DNA of 64,000 nucleotides, taken from contig NZ_FNKN01000003.1 of the NCBI RefSeq assembly GCF_900102175.1, forward strand, positions 248,414 to 312,413, in the 5' to 3' direction. Positions 9,564-17,932 of the stretch are shown piece after piece; positions within the stretch are counted from its first letter, which is position 1, and every line of letters starts with the position of its first letter. The translations under genes were made by a program, and so were the position numbers. Source of the stretch: Microbacterium sp. cf332. Lineage in GTDB: Bacteria; Actinomycetota; Actinomycetes; Actinomycetales; Microbacteriaceae. The notes under the pieces were generated by a model, which searched no databases, was not told where the DNA came from, and saw only the letters and a list, made by a program, of their open reading frames with translations.

Positions 9564-10769
9564 GTGTCGAGACGGGGAACGCTCTGGGTCGCGTTCGTGC
9601 TCGTGCACCTCGTCGTCTCGGTGCTCGGCTTCGTCATGCCGAACCAGCCGATGGGTGACGTCTACCTCGTCTACGAACCCTGGTCGCAGCGCGCGCTCGC
9701 CGGTGCCGGCATCGTGGGGATCGACGATGACTGGGTCTATCCGCAGCTGGCCCTCGTGCCGCTTGTCCTGGCTCACGCGTTCGCATGGATCGCGGGCTAC
9801 ACGGTGGGTTGGGCGATCCTGGTGGCCGTCATCGACGCCGTCGCCCTCGGCGTGCTCATCGGTCGGGCACGATCGCGGGGACGCGTCGCCGCCGCCTGGT
9901 TCTGGCTCGCGGCGATCCTGCTGCTCGGTCCGGTCGGTCTCTACCGGCTGGATGCCGTCACGGTCGCACTGGCCGTGATGGGGTGCGTCTGGCTGCGCGG
10001 TCGGCCGTGGCTGGCCGGCATCCTGCTCGCCGTCGCCACCTGGATCAAGGTGTGGCCCGCCGCGATGATCGCGGCTGCGGTCATCGCGCTGCGCCGCCGC
10101 GCTGCGTTGGCGGCCGCCGCGCTCGTGGTGTCGGCACTCACCCTGGCGGCGGCCGTGGCTGCGGGTGGCGCGGGCCACGTGTTCGGTTTCGTGGGCGATC
10201 AGACCGGGCGAGGGCTCCAGGTCGAGGCCCCCGTCAGCATGTTCTACCTGTGGGGCACGATGGTGGGCGTTCCGGGGTTCTCCGTCTACTACTCCACGGA
10301 GATCCTCACCTTCCAGGTCACCGGCGACGGCATCGATGCGGTCATCGCGGCCATGACGCCGGTGCTCGCGCTCGCCGTCGGTGCGGTCGCGGTCGTCGCC
10401 GCGCTCAAAGCTCGGCGGGGCGCTGCCGTGAGGGATCTGCTGCCCGTCGCGGCACTCGCCATCGTCGTGGTGTTCATCGCCCTCAACAAGGTCGGCTCGC
10501 CGCAGTACCTGTGCTGGCTGGTGCCGCCGGTCGTACTCGGGCTCGTCTTCGACCGGCGCGCCTGGCTGCGTCCTGCGGCCTTCGTGCTGGTCCTGAGCGC
10601 ACTTACGCAGCTCGTGTACCCGCTCCTGTACGGCGATGTGCTGGCGGCCCTCCCCACCGGCGTGGTCGTGCTGACCGTCCGCAACGTCCTGCTCGTCGCC
10701 CTCGGGGTGTGGATGGTCGTGCGGCTCGTCCGCGTGCCCGTCCGGACTCCCGCATCCGTCACCACCTGA
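9564..10769 (+). CDS. GT87/DUF2029-like membrane glycosyltransferase
   Basis: 401-residue polytopic membrane protein with about 10-11 hydrophobic helices. The first extracytoplasmic loop carries MGDVYLVYEPWSQRALAG and DDDWVYPQLALVP, the acidic loop pattern of GT-C enzymes such as GT87 polyprenol-phosphate-mannose mannosyltransferases (DUF2029). A WIKVWPAAM motif follows in the middle. These enzymes act on lipomannan or other glycolipids at the outer membrane face; the acceptor here is unknown. GTG 9564 is chosen over 9558 because of both the -10 box and the AGGA spacing. Confidence 0.75.
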   Translation: MSRRGTLWVAFVLVHLVVSVLGFVMPNQPMGDVYLVYEPWSQRALAGAGIVGIDDDWVYPQLALVPLVLAHAFAWIAGYTVGWAILVAVIDAVALGVLIGRARSRGRVAAAWFWLAAILLLGPVGLYRLDAVTVALAVMGCVWLRGRPWLAGILLAVATWIKVWPAAMIAAAVIALRRRAALAAAALVVSALTLAAAVAAGGAGHVFGFVGDQTGRGLQVEAPVSMFYLWGTMVGVPGFSVYYSTEILTFQVTGDGIDAVIAAMTPVLALAVGAVAVVAALKARRGAAVRDLLPVAALAIVVVFIALNKVGSPQYLCWLVPPVVLGLVFDRRAWLRPAAFVLVLSALTQLVYPLLYGDVLAALPTGVVVLTVRNVLLVALGVWMVVRLVRVPVRTPASVTT

Positions 10770-10782
10770 TCCGGAGGTCACC

Positions 10783-11124
10783 ATGCTCATCGCCTTCTCC
10801 GTCGCTCCGAGCGGCACCGGCCGCGCCGACGGCTCGGTCCACGATGCCGTCGCCGCGGCGGTCGCGGTCGTCCGGGCATCCGGTCTGCCCCACCGCACGA
10901 CGTCGATGTTCACCGAGATCGAGGGGGAGTGGGACGAGGTCATGGATGTCGTCAAGCGAGCCACGGACGCGGTGATGCCGTATGGATCGCGCGTCTCGCT
11001 CGTGCTCAAGGCCGACATCCGCCCGGGGTACAGCGGCGAGCTCGACGGCAAGATCGCTCGGCTCGAGGGCGCGCTCGAATCGATTCGACACACGGGTGAA
11101 GGCGGCGCTACGCTCCCGGAGTGA
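10783..11124 (+). CDS. MTH1187/YkoF-family thiamine-binding protein
   Basis: 113-residue single-domain protein (MLIAFSVAPSG...SVHDAVAAAVAVVRASGLPHRTTSMFTEIEG..WDEVMDVVK). It matches the MTH1187/YkoF fold family, whose members bind thiamine or a related pyrimidine, often with thiamine transporters. A GGAGG ribosome-binding site lies 6 nt upstream. It overlaps the MFS gene by 4 bp (GTGA), so it may serve that transporter. I see no TPP riboswitch upstream. Confidence 0.85.
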   Translation: MLIAFSVAPSGTGRADGSVHDAVAAAVAVVRASGLPHRTTSMFTEIEGEWDEVMDVVKRATDAVMPYGSRVSLVLKADIRPGYSGELDGKIARLEGALESIRHTGEGGATLPE

Positions 11125-12356
11125 CGACCCCCGCCCCCTCCCGCACCGCTGCCCGCCGGGCTCTGCTCTCGCTCGCGATCGGCAGCTTCGGAATCGGGAT
11201 GACCGAGTTCGTCGTCATGGGTCTGCTGCCCGACATCGCCGGTGAGCTCCTGCCCGCCGTCTCGGCGGCCGACCCCGAGGCGGCGATCGCGCAGACGGGG
11301 TGGCTCATCACGCTGTACGCCGCCGGAGTGGTCGTCGGGGCTCCGACGATCGCGGGAGTCGTGGCCAAGTATCCGCGGCACCGCGTCATGCTCTTCCTAG
11401 CTCTCGCGCTGACGGTGTTCAACGGGCTGACGCTCGTGCTGCCCTCGTTCGAACTCGTCGCGGCGTCGCGCTTCCTGGCCGGGCTGCCCCACGGCGCCTA
11501 CTTCGGTATCGGCGCGCTCGTCGCCGCGGATGCCCTCGGCCCGGGCAAGCGCGCGCAGGGCGTCGCCTTCGTGCTCACCGGGCTCACGATCGCCAACGTC
11601 GTCGGCGTCCCGCTCGGGACGTTCCTCGGCCAGCAGTTCGGGTGGCGGGCCGCCTTCCTCGTCGTGACGGTGATCTTCGCGATCGCGACCGTGGCGATCG
11701 GTCTGACGGTGCCGCACCACGCCGGCGAGCCCGCGCGCACGCTGCGCGCGGAGCTGCGGGTGTTCCGCGTCGGGCAGGTCTGGTTCGCGCTCGGCATCGG
11801 CGCGATCGGGTTCGGCGGCTTCTTCGCCGTGTACAGCTACATCGCGACGCTCGTCACCGAGGCGGCGGGCTCGCCGCAGTGGGTGGTCCCGATCGTCCTC
11901 GTCGTCGCTGGCCTCGGGATGACGACCGGGAACCTCGTCGGCGGCCGGCTCGCCGACCTCGACCTGCGCCGGAGTCTGCTCGGAGGTCTCGTCGCCCTCG
12001 CGCTGGTGCAGGCACTGCTCGCGCTGACCGCCGGCTGGATCGTGACGGTCGGTCTCTTCGTCTTCCTCGTGGGGTTCTTCTCCGCCGCGCTGAGCCCCAC
12101 CATCCAGACCCGGCTGATGGACGTCGCGGGCGAGAACCAGTCGATCGCCGCCGCGCTGAACCATTCGGCGCTCAACATGGGCAATGCGCTCGGTGCAGCG
12201 CTCGGCGGTGCCGTCATCGGTGCCGGTCTCGGGTTCGTCGCCCCCGTCTGGGTGGGCGTGGCGCTGGCGCTCGGCGGGCTCGCGGTGGCCGCGGTGAGCT
12301 TCTCGGTGGAGTCCCGCGCCCGGGCCGGCGTCGCACCCGCGGCGGGCACCCGCTGA
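11121..12356 (+). CDS. MFS transporter (DHA1/AraJ-like)
   Basis: 411-residue, 12-helix major facilitator of the DHA1 drug/sugar-efflux type. Signatures include GSFGIGMTEFVVMGLLPDIA in helix 1, GWLITLYAAGVVVGAPTIA in helix 2, RFLAGLPHGAYFGIGALVAADAL (the AraJ/YdhP-type motif) and LNHSALNMGNALGAALGGAVI near helix 11. The GTG start lies in the stop codon of the thiamine-binding gene. Substrate cannot be read from sequence; efflux of a small organic compound is the family expectation. Confidence 0.88.
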   Translation: MTTPAPSRTAARRALLSLAIGSFGIGMTEFVVMGLLPDIAGELLPAVSAADPEAAIAQTGWLITLYAAGVVVGAPTIAGVVAKYPRHRVMLFLALALTVFNGLTLVLPSFELVAASRFLAGLPHGAYFGIGALVAADALGPGKRAQGVAFVLTGLTIANVVGVPLGTFLGQQFGWRAAFLVVTVIFAIATVAIGLTVPHHAGEPARTLRAELRVFRVGQVWFALGIGAIGFGGFFAVYSYIATLVTEAAGSPQWVVPIVLVVAGLGMTTGNLVGGRLADLDLRRSLLGGLVALALVQALLALTAGWIVTVGLFVFLVGFFSAALSPTIQTRLMDVAGENQSIAAALNHSALNMGNALGAALGGAVIGAGLGFVAPVWVGVALALGGLAVAAVSFSVESRARAGVAPAAGTR

Positions 12357-12363
12357 GGCGCCG

Positions 12364-13566
12364 CTACGCCTCGAGCAGTCGGCGCAGGTGGGCGCCGACG
12401 ACCGGGGTCTCGATGAGGAAGGCGTCGTGGCCGAAGTCGCTCGAGATGACCACGGCCTCGTCGTCGATGGTCGAGCGGATACCTCGCGCGATGCGGTGCT
12501 GGCCCTCGACCGGGAACAGGCGATCCGAGTCGATCCCGAGGACCAGCGTGCGAGCGGTCACCCGTGCCAGTGCGTCGTCGACGCCGCCCCGATCGCGTCC
12601 GACGTCGTGCGAGTTCATCGCCTCGACGAGCGTGATGTAACTGTTCGCGTCGAAGCGGCGGGTGAACTTGTTGCCGTGGAAGTCGAGGTAGCTCTCGACC
12701 GCGAAGCGTCCGCCGTGACCGAGCGGGCTCTTGCCCGACTGCCAGGTGCGCTGGAAGCGCACGTTCAGTTCGGTGGGGCTGCGGTAGTTCAGCAGTGCCA
12801 TCCGGCGCGCGAGTGCGAGACCCCGATGCGGGCCGTCGCCGTCGCCGGAGTCGTAGTACTCGCCCTCCTGGAAGCGCGGATCGATGCGGATGGCCTCGAG
12901 CTGCACCGAGTTCAGCGCGATCTGGTCGGCGGTGTTCACCGGAGGAGCGGCAAGCACGGCCAGGCGTTCGAGGCGCTCGGGGTGGCCGACGCCCCACTCG
13001 AGGGCATGCATGCCACCCATGGACCCCCCGACGACGGCGGCCCAGACGTCGATCCCGAGCGCATCGGCGAGGCGGGTCTGGGCGGCGACCTGGTCGCGGA
13101 CGGTCAGATGGGGGAAGCGGGCGGCCCACTCGTAACCGTCGGCGGCGATCGAGGAGGGGCCCGTCGATCCTTGGCAGCCGCCGAGCATGTTCGGGGCGAC
13201 GACGAACCACCGATCGGTGTCGATCGCGAGCCCGGGGCCGACGATGTCCTCCCACCACCCGGCGGTCGGATGCCCCGGACCTGCCGCGCCGCGCAGGTGG
13301 CTGTCGCCGGTCAGGGCGTGCAGCACGAGGATCGCGTTGTCGCGGGTCGGAGCGAGCTCGCCCCACGTCTCATAGGCGAGGCGGAAGCTCGACAGGTGCT
13401 CTCCGCTCTCCGTGGTGAGCGGGCCGAACGCCGCGAAACGCCGCTCGCCGACGGGGTCTCCGTCCCGCCAGGCACCGCTCGCCGGGGGCCGGCCCCGCAG
13501 CAGGCGCGCGTCGGCCTCCGTGATCGGCGCGCTCGGCACCGTGTCTTCGGAGGTCTGCCAGTCCAT
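12364..13566 (-). CDS. metX: Homoserine O-acetyltransferase
   Basis: 400-residue alpha/beta-hydrolase-fold enzyme that acetylates L-homoserine with acetyl-CoA, the first committed step of methionine synthesis. The nucleophile Ser182 is in VVGGSMGGMHALEW; HALTGDSHLRG and NMLGGCQGSTGPSS are family motifs; the Asp and His of the triad are in LGIDSDRLFP and DFGHDAFLIE near the C-terminus. ATG at 13566 follows AAAGGA. The partner metY lies 2.9 kb away on the same strand, separated by other genes, rather than adjacent as in many actinobacteria. Convergent with the MFS gene with only 7 bp between. Confidence 0.96.
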   Translation of the reverse strand: MDWQTSEDTVPSAPITEADARLLRGRPPASGAWRDGDPVGERRFAAFGPLTTESGEHLSSFRLAYETWGELAPTRDNAILVLHALTGDSHLRGAAGPGHPTAGWWEDIVGPGLAIDTDRWFVVAPNMLGGCQGSTGPSSIAADGYEWAARFPHLTVRDQVAAQTRLADALGIDVWAAVVGGSMGGMHALEWGVGHPERLERLAVLAAPPVNTADQIALNSVQLEAIRIDPRFQEGEYYDSGDGDGPHRGLALARRMALLNYRSPTELNVRFQRTWQSGKSPLGHGGRFAVESYLDFHGNKFTRRFDANSYITLVEAMNSHDVGRDRGGVDDALARVTARTLVLGIDSDRLFPVEGQHRIARGIRSTIDDEAVVISSDFGHDAFLIETPVVGAHLRRLLEA

Positions 13567-13626
13567 GGATGCCGTTCCTTTCGCGAGACTCCAGGCTAGG
13601 TTGTCGTGAGCCGTCGGCCGCGAGTG

Positions 13627-14046
13627 TTACGACTTGTCGGCCGCCTCGGGTCCGCACCCGGTCGGCGGAGCGAGACGGCTCAGAGCCCGGGATGACTGTG
13701 GGCCCGGGATCGCCCAGAGGAGCCGCGCGGACGGCGTTGCGATCGAGTAGATGATCGAGTCGGTGTGGACGCGAACCCGCTCCCTGGCCGTGGGTTCTCG
13801 AGGGGCTTCGTACACGCGCAGGACGCGGATCTCGTTACCGCGGAACTCCAGCAGCCCGGGGCGGACATGGATGTTGCCGCGTCGCCATGTCTCGGTCACA
13901 CCCTCCTGCGATCCCGATTCGAGACGCAAGGCTGCTTGCATCTTCCCCCGACCCGGCTTGGCGCGGATGAACGGCGCTTTGATGGCGCGGCCGATGAAAT
14001 AGCCGATTTCTCCTCCGACGAGGCTTCCGAAGAAGTCGTCAAGCAA
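13627..14046 (-). CDS. Hypothetical protein with TTG start
   Basis: 139-residue protein I do not recognise. It begins MLDDFFGSLVGGEIGYFIGRAIKAPFIRAKPGRGKM, a possible short membrane-associated Gly-rich helix. A small beta-rich stretch follows (VTETWRRGNIHVRPGLLEFRGNEIRVLRVYEAPR), faintly like the DUF2550 type of small actinobacterial proteins. The chosen TTG at 14046 has a strong GGGAGGA ribosome-binding site 5-6 nt upstream. The lower GC, less biased codon use compared with neighbours hints at an accessory gene. Confidence 0.55.
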   Translation of the reverse strand: MLDDFFGSLVGGEIGYFIGRAIKAPFIRAKPGRGKMQAALRLESGSQEGVTETWRRGNIHVRPGLLEFRGNEIRVLRVYEAPREPTARERVRVHTDSIIYSIATPSARLLWAIPGPQSSRALSRLAPPTGCGPEAADKS

Positions 14047-14143
14047 TGTGTCCTCCCGTCCATGAAGAATCGATCGATCCTACGAGCAGGGCAGAGATGC
14101 GTGAGTATGCGGGTAACGAGACGGCGCGGTCAGCCGTATCTCG

Positions 14144-15166
14144 TCACGGTCGGAGGGGCATGACCTCGTAGGAGGCGCCGTGCTGACCGGCGAGGGCGAC
14201 CGGCTCACCGTCGACGCTCTGCACGAAGCGCCCCGTGCTGTCGACGCCCGGCGGCATCTGCCGGTCGACAAGCGGCAGCACTCCCGCGGACTCGTTGGAG
14301 ATCCAGATGACGCGTCGGCCGAGGTGAGCGGCGAGACCGGCGGCGAGGTCGGAGAACCGACGTCGCTCGTCGGCGTCGAGATACATCAGCACGGCGCTGT
14401 GGAACACCACCAGAGTCGCATCGCGGGGGCTCTCGGCGGCGACATCGGCCAGGTGGTCGAGGATGTCGCCCTCGACGATGCGCGGCGGGTCGGTGCGGAC
14501 GACCCCGACGGCGGCGCGCAGTCGGGCGACCCTCTCGGCGTGCGCCGAGCCCGGCCAGATCAAGGTTTCGAGCCACGCCACCGCGACGGGGTCGCGCACA
14601 TCGATCGGGGCGAGGTCGATCCCGGCGCGCCACACCACGTCGGGCCGGCGCTCCGGCAGCGCCTCGACGGAATCGAGGCGGCAGTGCAGCACGGGTGCCG
14701 ACGATTCATCCTCTGGCGAGGCGGGCTCGGCGAGCGGCCGCGGGTGCTCGCCGGCCGGCGACGAGTACGCATACGAGTACCGATCGGGGAAGAGGCACAG
14801 ACCGGCCGCCGTACCGGTCTCGAGGAGGGCGACGGGGCCGTCGACGCGCGAGAGCAGCGGAAGGAGCGTCGCGCACCGCCCCACCTCGTTGGTCTGCGTA
14901 CGCCGCTCCGCCGTGATCTCGGCGACCCGGTCCCAGGCATCGAGCACATTCTCCCGCCAGACGGGGAAGGGGTCGAGCCCGCAGCCCGCCCACCGGGCCG
15001 CGGCGAAGACGAGGTTCGGCTGCCCGCGGCGCTCGCCGAGACGGGCGATGCGCTCGGTCAGCTCGTCGTCGTTCGCGACGCCCTCGGCCCACTCGGAGTA
15101 GAGGGGCGAGGTGTCGAGCGCCCAGGGAGCGAAGCCAAGGTAACGAGCAGAGACCGCCACATCCAT
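14144..15166 (-). CDS. DUF2332 family protein
   Basis: 340-residue protein of the DUF2332 family (ARYLGFAPWALDTSPLYSEWAEGVANDDEL; FPVWRENVLDAW; GRCATLLPLLSRVDGPVALLETGTAAGLCLFPDRYSY; VFHSAVLMYLDADERRRF). The LLETGTAAGL loop and downstream acidic strand look like an S-adenosylmethionine-type Rossmann fold, so a methyltransferase-like role is possible, but the family is uncharacterised. The ATG at 15166 is fixed by a TACCCT box ending 6 nt upstream, predicting a leaderless mRNA. Confidence 0.85.
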   Translation of the reverse strand: MDVAVSARYLGFAPWALDTSPLYSEWAEGVANDDELTERIARLGERRGQPNLVFAAARWAGCGLDPFPVWRENVLDAWDRVAEITAERRTQTNEVGRCATLLPLLSRVDGPVALLETGTAAGLCLFPDRYSYAYSSPAGEHPRPLAEPASPEDESSAPVLHCRLDSVEALPERRPDVVWRAGIDLAPIDVRDPVAVAWLETLIWPGSAHAERVARLRAAVGVVRTDPPRIVEGDILDHLADVAAESPRDATLVVFHSAVLMYLDADERRRFSDLAAGLAAHLGRRVIWISNESAGVLPLVDRQMPPGVDSTGRFVQSVDGEPVALAGQHGASYEVMPLRP

Positions 15167-15172
15167 GGGGTC

Positions 15173-15178
15173 AGGGTA
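15173..15178 (-). promoter_or_regulatory. -10 box of leaderless DUF2332 gene
   Basis: On the minus strand TACCCT ends exactly 6 nt before the ATG at 15166. Confidence 0.5.
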
Positions 15179-15214
15179 GGACGCATCCGCTGCCACGATC
15201 GTCCCGTAAGATAT

Positions 15215-15320
15215 CGCGAGCAAGGGGAGTACTTCCGCCTGCGGCGATCTCGTCATTACGAACCCGACGTCGGGTTCCGGGACGCCGGTCCCTCCGGGGA
15301 TGAAGGAGACCTGGCCGTTC
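15215..15320 (+). ncRNA. yybP-ykoY (Mn2+) riboswitch
   Basis: The RNA carries the class signatures in order: AAGGGGAGTA (from 15222), CTCGTCATTACG (about 15249), a stem around CCCGACGTCGGG, and GATGAAGGAGACC (15299-15311). These are the conserved internal-loop elements of the yybP-ykoY manganese riboswitch, here in the GC-rich actinobacterial form. It lies directly upstream of a TerC-family gene, the commonest partner of this riboswitch. High Mn2+ would be expected to turn the gene on. Confidence 0.88.
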
Positions 15321-15346
15321 GTTGCTGTCGACCCCTTGGAGCCTTC

Positions 15347-16378
15347 GTGGACATCACTCCGCTCGTCTGGATCATCACCATCGCGGTGACCATCGCCTTC
15401 TTCGTGTACGAGTTCTTCGCGCACGTGCGCACACCGCACGAACCGACCATCGCCGAATCGGCGCGGTGGTCGGCGTTCTACATCGGCCTCGCGCTTATCT
15501 TCGGCGTCGTCATCGGGCTCATCCCCGGATGGGGCTGGGTCTTCGCGGGCGAGTACTTCGCCGGCTACCTGACCGAGAAGGCGCTGTCGATCGACAACCT
15601 CTTCGTGTTCCTGATCATCATGACGGGCTTCGCGGTGCCGAAGAAGTACCAGCAGAAGGTGCTCATGATCGGCATCGTGATCGCGCTCATCATGCGTGGT
15701 GCGTTCATCGCGATCGGCGCCGCACTCATCGATAACTTCTCGTGGATCTTCTACATCTTCGGTGCGCTGCTGCTGTTCCTCGCCTACCGGCAGGCGTTCT
15801 CGCACGGTGACTCGGACCCGGCCAACGGCAAGTTCATGCGTTTCGTGCGGCGCCACCTGCCCGTGAGCGACGAGTACAACGGCGACAAGCTGACGGTGAA
15901 GAAGGACGGCAAGCGCTTCGTCACCCCGATGCTGCTGGTCATCATCGCCATCGGCTTCATCGACCTCGTCTTCGCGGTCGACTCGATCCCCGCGATCTAC
16001 GGTCTGACCAACGAGGCCTACATCGTCTTCACCGCGAACGCTTTCGCACTGATGGGCCTGCGCCAGCTCTTCTTCCTCATCGGCGGCCTGCTGGAGCGTC
16101 TGGTGTACCTGGCACAGGGCCTCGCCGTCATCCTGGCCTTCATCGGTGTCAAGCTCGTCTTCCACGCGCTGCACGTCAACGAGCTGCCCTTCATCAACGG
16201 GGGAGAGCCGCTGCTGTGGGTCCCCGAAATCCCCATCTGGTTCTCGCTGCTCTTCATCGCCGCCACCGTGGCCGTCGCGACCATCGCGAGCCTGGCGAAG
16301 ACGCGCGGCGACAAGGCGAAGGGCGACCGCGAGCAGGTTCAGGGCGAGGAGATCACGACGGCGTCCGACGCCGACTGA
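15347..16378 (+). CDS. TerC-family integral membrane protein, probable Mn2+ exporter
   Basis: 343-residue protein with about 8-9 transmembrane helices. TerC signatures are GEYFAGYLTEKALSIDNLFVFLIIMTGFAVPKKYQQKVLMIGI, with the acidic pair E/D in TEKALSIDN, and MLLVIIAIGFIDLVFAVDSIPAIYGLT with FAVDSIPA. These acidic residues form the metal site in the family. Recent work on bacterial TerC proteins supports Mn2+ efflux or metalation of exoenzymes. The GTG at 15347 (reads VDITPLVW) follows TTGGAG. Control by the upstream Mn2+ riboswitch supports the manganese role. Confidence 0.93.
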   Translation: MDITPLVWIITIAVTIAFFVYEFFAHVRTPHEPTIAESARWSAFYIGLALIFGVVIGLIPGWGWVFAGEYFAGYLTEKALSIDNLFVFLIIMTGFAVPKKYQQKVLMIGIVIALIMRGAFIAIGAALIDNFSWIFYIFGALLLFLAYRQAFSHGDSDPANGKFMRFVRRHLPVSDEYNGDKLTVKKDGKRFVTPMLLVIIAIGFIDLVFAVDSIPAIYGLTNEAYIVFTANAFALMGLRQLFFLIGGLLERLVYLAQGLAVILAFIGVKLVFHALHVNELPFINGGEPLLWVPEIPIWFSLLFIAATVAVATIASLAKTRGDKAKGDREQVQGEEITTASDAD

Positions 16379-16394
16379 CCGGGCCCGAGACGAC

Positions 16395-16435
16395 GGATGC
16401 CCCGGCCCCACCGAACGCGGTGGGCCGGGGCATCC
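16395..16435. terminator. Bidirectional terminator hairpin
   Basis: GGATGCCCCGGCCC...GGGCCGGGGCATCC forms a long GC-rich stem with one bulge and a short loop between the convergent TerC and metY genes. Confidence 0.7.
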
Positions 16436-16456
16436 GGTCGTTCTGAGGAGGAACGA

Positions 16457-17779
16457 TCAGGCGCGCGCCGCCTCGACGACGTCACGCGCGGCCGCGAGGG
16501 CCTGTTCGAGGTCGGCCTTCAGGTCGTCGATGTTCTCGAGACCGACCGAGAGCCGCACGAGACCCGGGGTGACGCCCGTCGTGAGCTGCTGCTCGGGCGT
16601 CAGCTGCGAGTGCGTCGTCGACGCCGGGTGGATGACGAGGGAACGGACATCCCCGATGTTCGCGAGGTGGCTGAACAGCTGCAACGCGTCGACGAACGCG
16701 CGTCCCGCCGCGACGCCGCCCTTCAGTTCGAACGACAGCACGGCGCCCACGCCCTTCGGGGCGTAATGATTGGCGGCCGCGTACCACGGCGAGGTCGGCA
16801 GACCCGAATAGTTCACCGAGGCGATGTCGTCGTGGTTCTCGAGCCACTCGGCGATCTCCTGCGCGTTCTGCACGTGGCGCTCGATACGCAGCGAGAGTGT
16901 CTCGATCCCCTGGATGAGCAGCCAGGCGCTCTGCGGCGAGATCGCGGCGCCCAGGTCACGCAGCAGCTGGACGCGGGCCTTGATGACGTAGGCGAGACCG
17001 TCGCCGACGGCCTGCGTGTAGACGGCGCCGTGGTACGAGGGATCAGGGGTGGTGAGACCGGGGAACCGCTCGGAGTGCTCCGACCATGCGAAGCGGCCGC
17101 CATCGACGATGACTCCGCCGATCACGGTGCCGTGGCCGCCGAGGAACTTCGTCGCCGAGTGGACGACGATGTCGGCGCCGTGCTCGAACGGTCGGATGAG
17201 GTAGGGCGTGGCGATCGTGTTGTCGACGATGAGCGGCACGCCGGCCTCGTGCGCGACGTCCGAGACGCCGCGGATGTCCAGCACGTTGATCTGCGGGTTG
17301 CCGATCGTCTCGGCGAAGAAGAGCTTCGTGTTGGGCCGGACCGACCGACGCCACTCCTCGAGATCGTCCTGGTTCTCGACGAACGTGACCTCGATGCCCA
17401 GCTTGGCGAGGGTGTACTTGAAGAGGTTGTAGGTGCCGCCGTAGATCGAGCTCGACGAGACGAAGTGGTCGCCGGCCTCGGCGATGTTCAGGATGGCGAA
17501 CGTCTCGGCGGCCTGGCCCGATGCGACGAGGAGCGCGCCCGTGCCGCCCTCGAGGGCAGCGAGCCGCTGCTCGACGACATCCTGCGTGGGGTTCTGGATG
17601 CGGGTGTAGATGTTGCCGAACTCCGACAGCGAGAAGAGGCTCGCGGCGTGGTCGGAGTTGTCGAACACGTACGACGTCGTCTGGTAGATCGGCGTGGCAC
17701 GGGCCTTCGTGACCGGGTCCGGCGCAGCACCGGTGTGGATCTGCTTCGTCTCGAAGCGCCAGTTCTCGGGTGCGGACAT
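16457..17779 (-). CDS. metY: O-acetylhomoserine aminocarboxypropyltransferase (sulfhydrylase)
   Basis: 440-residue PLP enzyme of the Cys/Met metabolism family; it converts O-acetylhomoserine plus sulfide to homocysteine (direct sulfhydrylation). Motifs are FETKQIHTGAAPDPVTKARATPIYQTTSYVF, SGQAAETFAIL, IVDNTIATPYLIRPFEHGADIVVHSATKFLGGHG (PLP lysine in SATKFLGG) and DVRSLVIHPASTTHSQL. The ATG at 17779 is the first good start (MSAPENWRF). Acts directly after metX. The 153-bp gap to the divergent SDR gene holds a perfect palindrome (17835-17846). I looked for a SAM riboswitch there and did not find one. Confidence 0.96.
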   Translation of the reverse strand: MSAPENWRFETKQIHTGAAPDPVTKARATPIYQTTSYVFDNSDHAASLFSLSEFGNIYTRIQNPTQDVVEQRLAALEGGTGALLVASGQAAETFAILNIAEAGDHFVSSSSIYGGTYNLFKYTLAKLGIEVTFVENQDDLEEWRRSVRPNTKLFFAETIGNPQINVLDIRGVSDVAHEAGVPLIVDNTIATPYLIRPFEHGADIVVHSATKFLGGHGTVIGGVIVDGGRFAWSEHSERFPGLTTPDPSYHGAVYTQAVGDGLAYVIKARVQLLRDLGAAISPQSAWLLIQGIETLSLRIERHVQNAQEIAEWLENHDDIASVNYSGLPTSPWYAAANHYAPKGVGAVLSFELKGGVAAGRAFVDALQLFSHLANIGDVRSLVIHPASTTHSQLTPEQQLTTGVTPGLVRLSVGLENIDDLKADLEQALAAARDVVEAARA

Positions 17780-17834
17780 GCGAGGCTCCATCGGGTCGGA
17801 AAGCGGCGACGGTCGCCGGCCTGGGTCGAGCGTA

Positions 17835-17846
17835 CGGACATGTCCG
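17835..17846. promoter_or_regulatory. Palindrome upstream of metY, possible operator
   Basis: CGGACATGTCCG is a perfect 12-bp palindrome, 56 bp before the metY start and 87 bp before the SDR start. It does not match the corynebacterial McbR site TAGAC-N6-GTCTA. The regulator is unknown. Confidence 0.35.
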
Positions 17847-17920
17847 GCGGTCGACAACGCGCGGGACACGCTGCGTAATCTCCTCGCCTGCCGGGTGACG
17901 CGCCATGACCGGCCCGAGGC

Positions 17921-17926
17921 TACGGT
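17921..17926 (+). promoter_or_regulatory. -10 box of leaderless SDR gene
   Basis: TACGGT ends exactly 6 nt before the ATG at 17933. Confidence 0.45.
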
Positions 17927-17932
17927 GGAGGG

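Noticed and set aside
17780..17932. Possible SAM riboswitch upstream of metY
   Set aside because: I looked for SAM-I, SAM-II and SAM-IV core elements on the minus strand and found none; only a palindrome is convincing.
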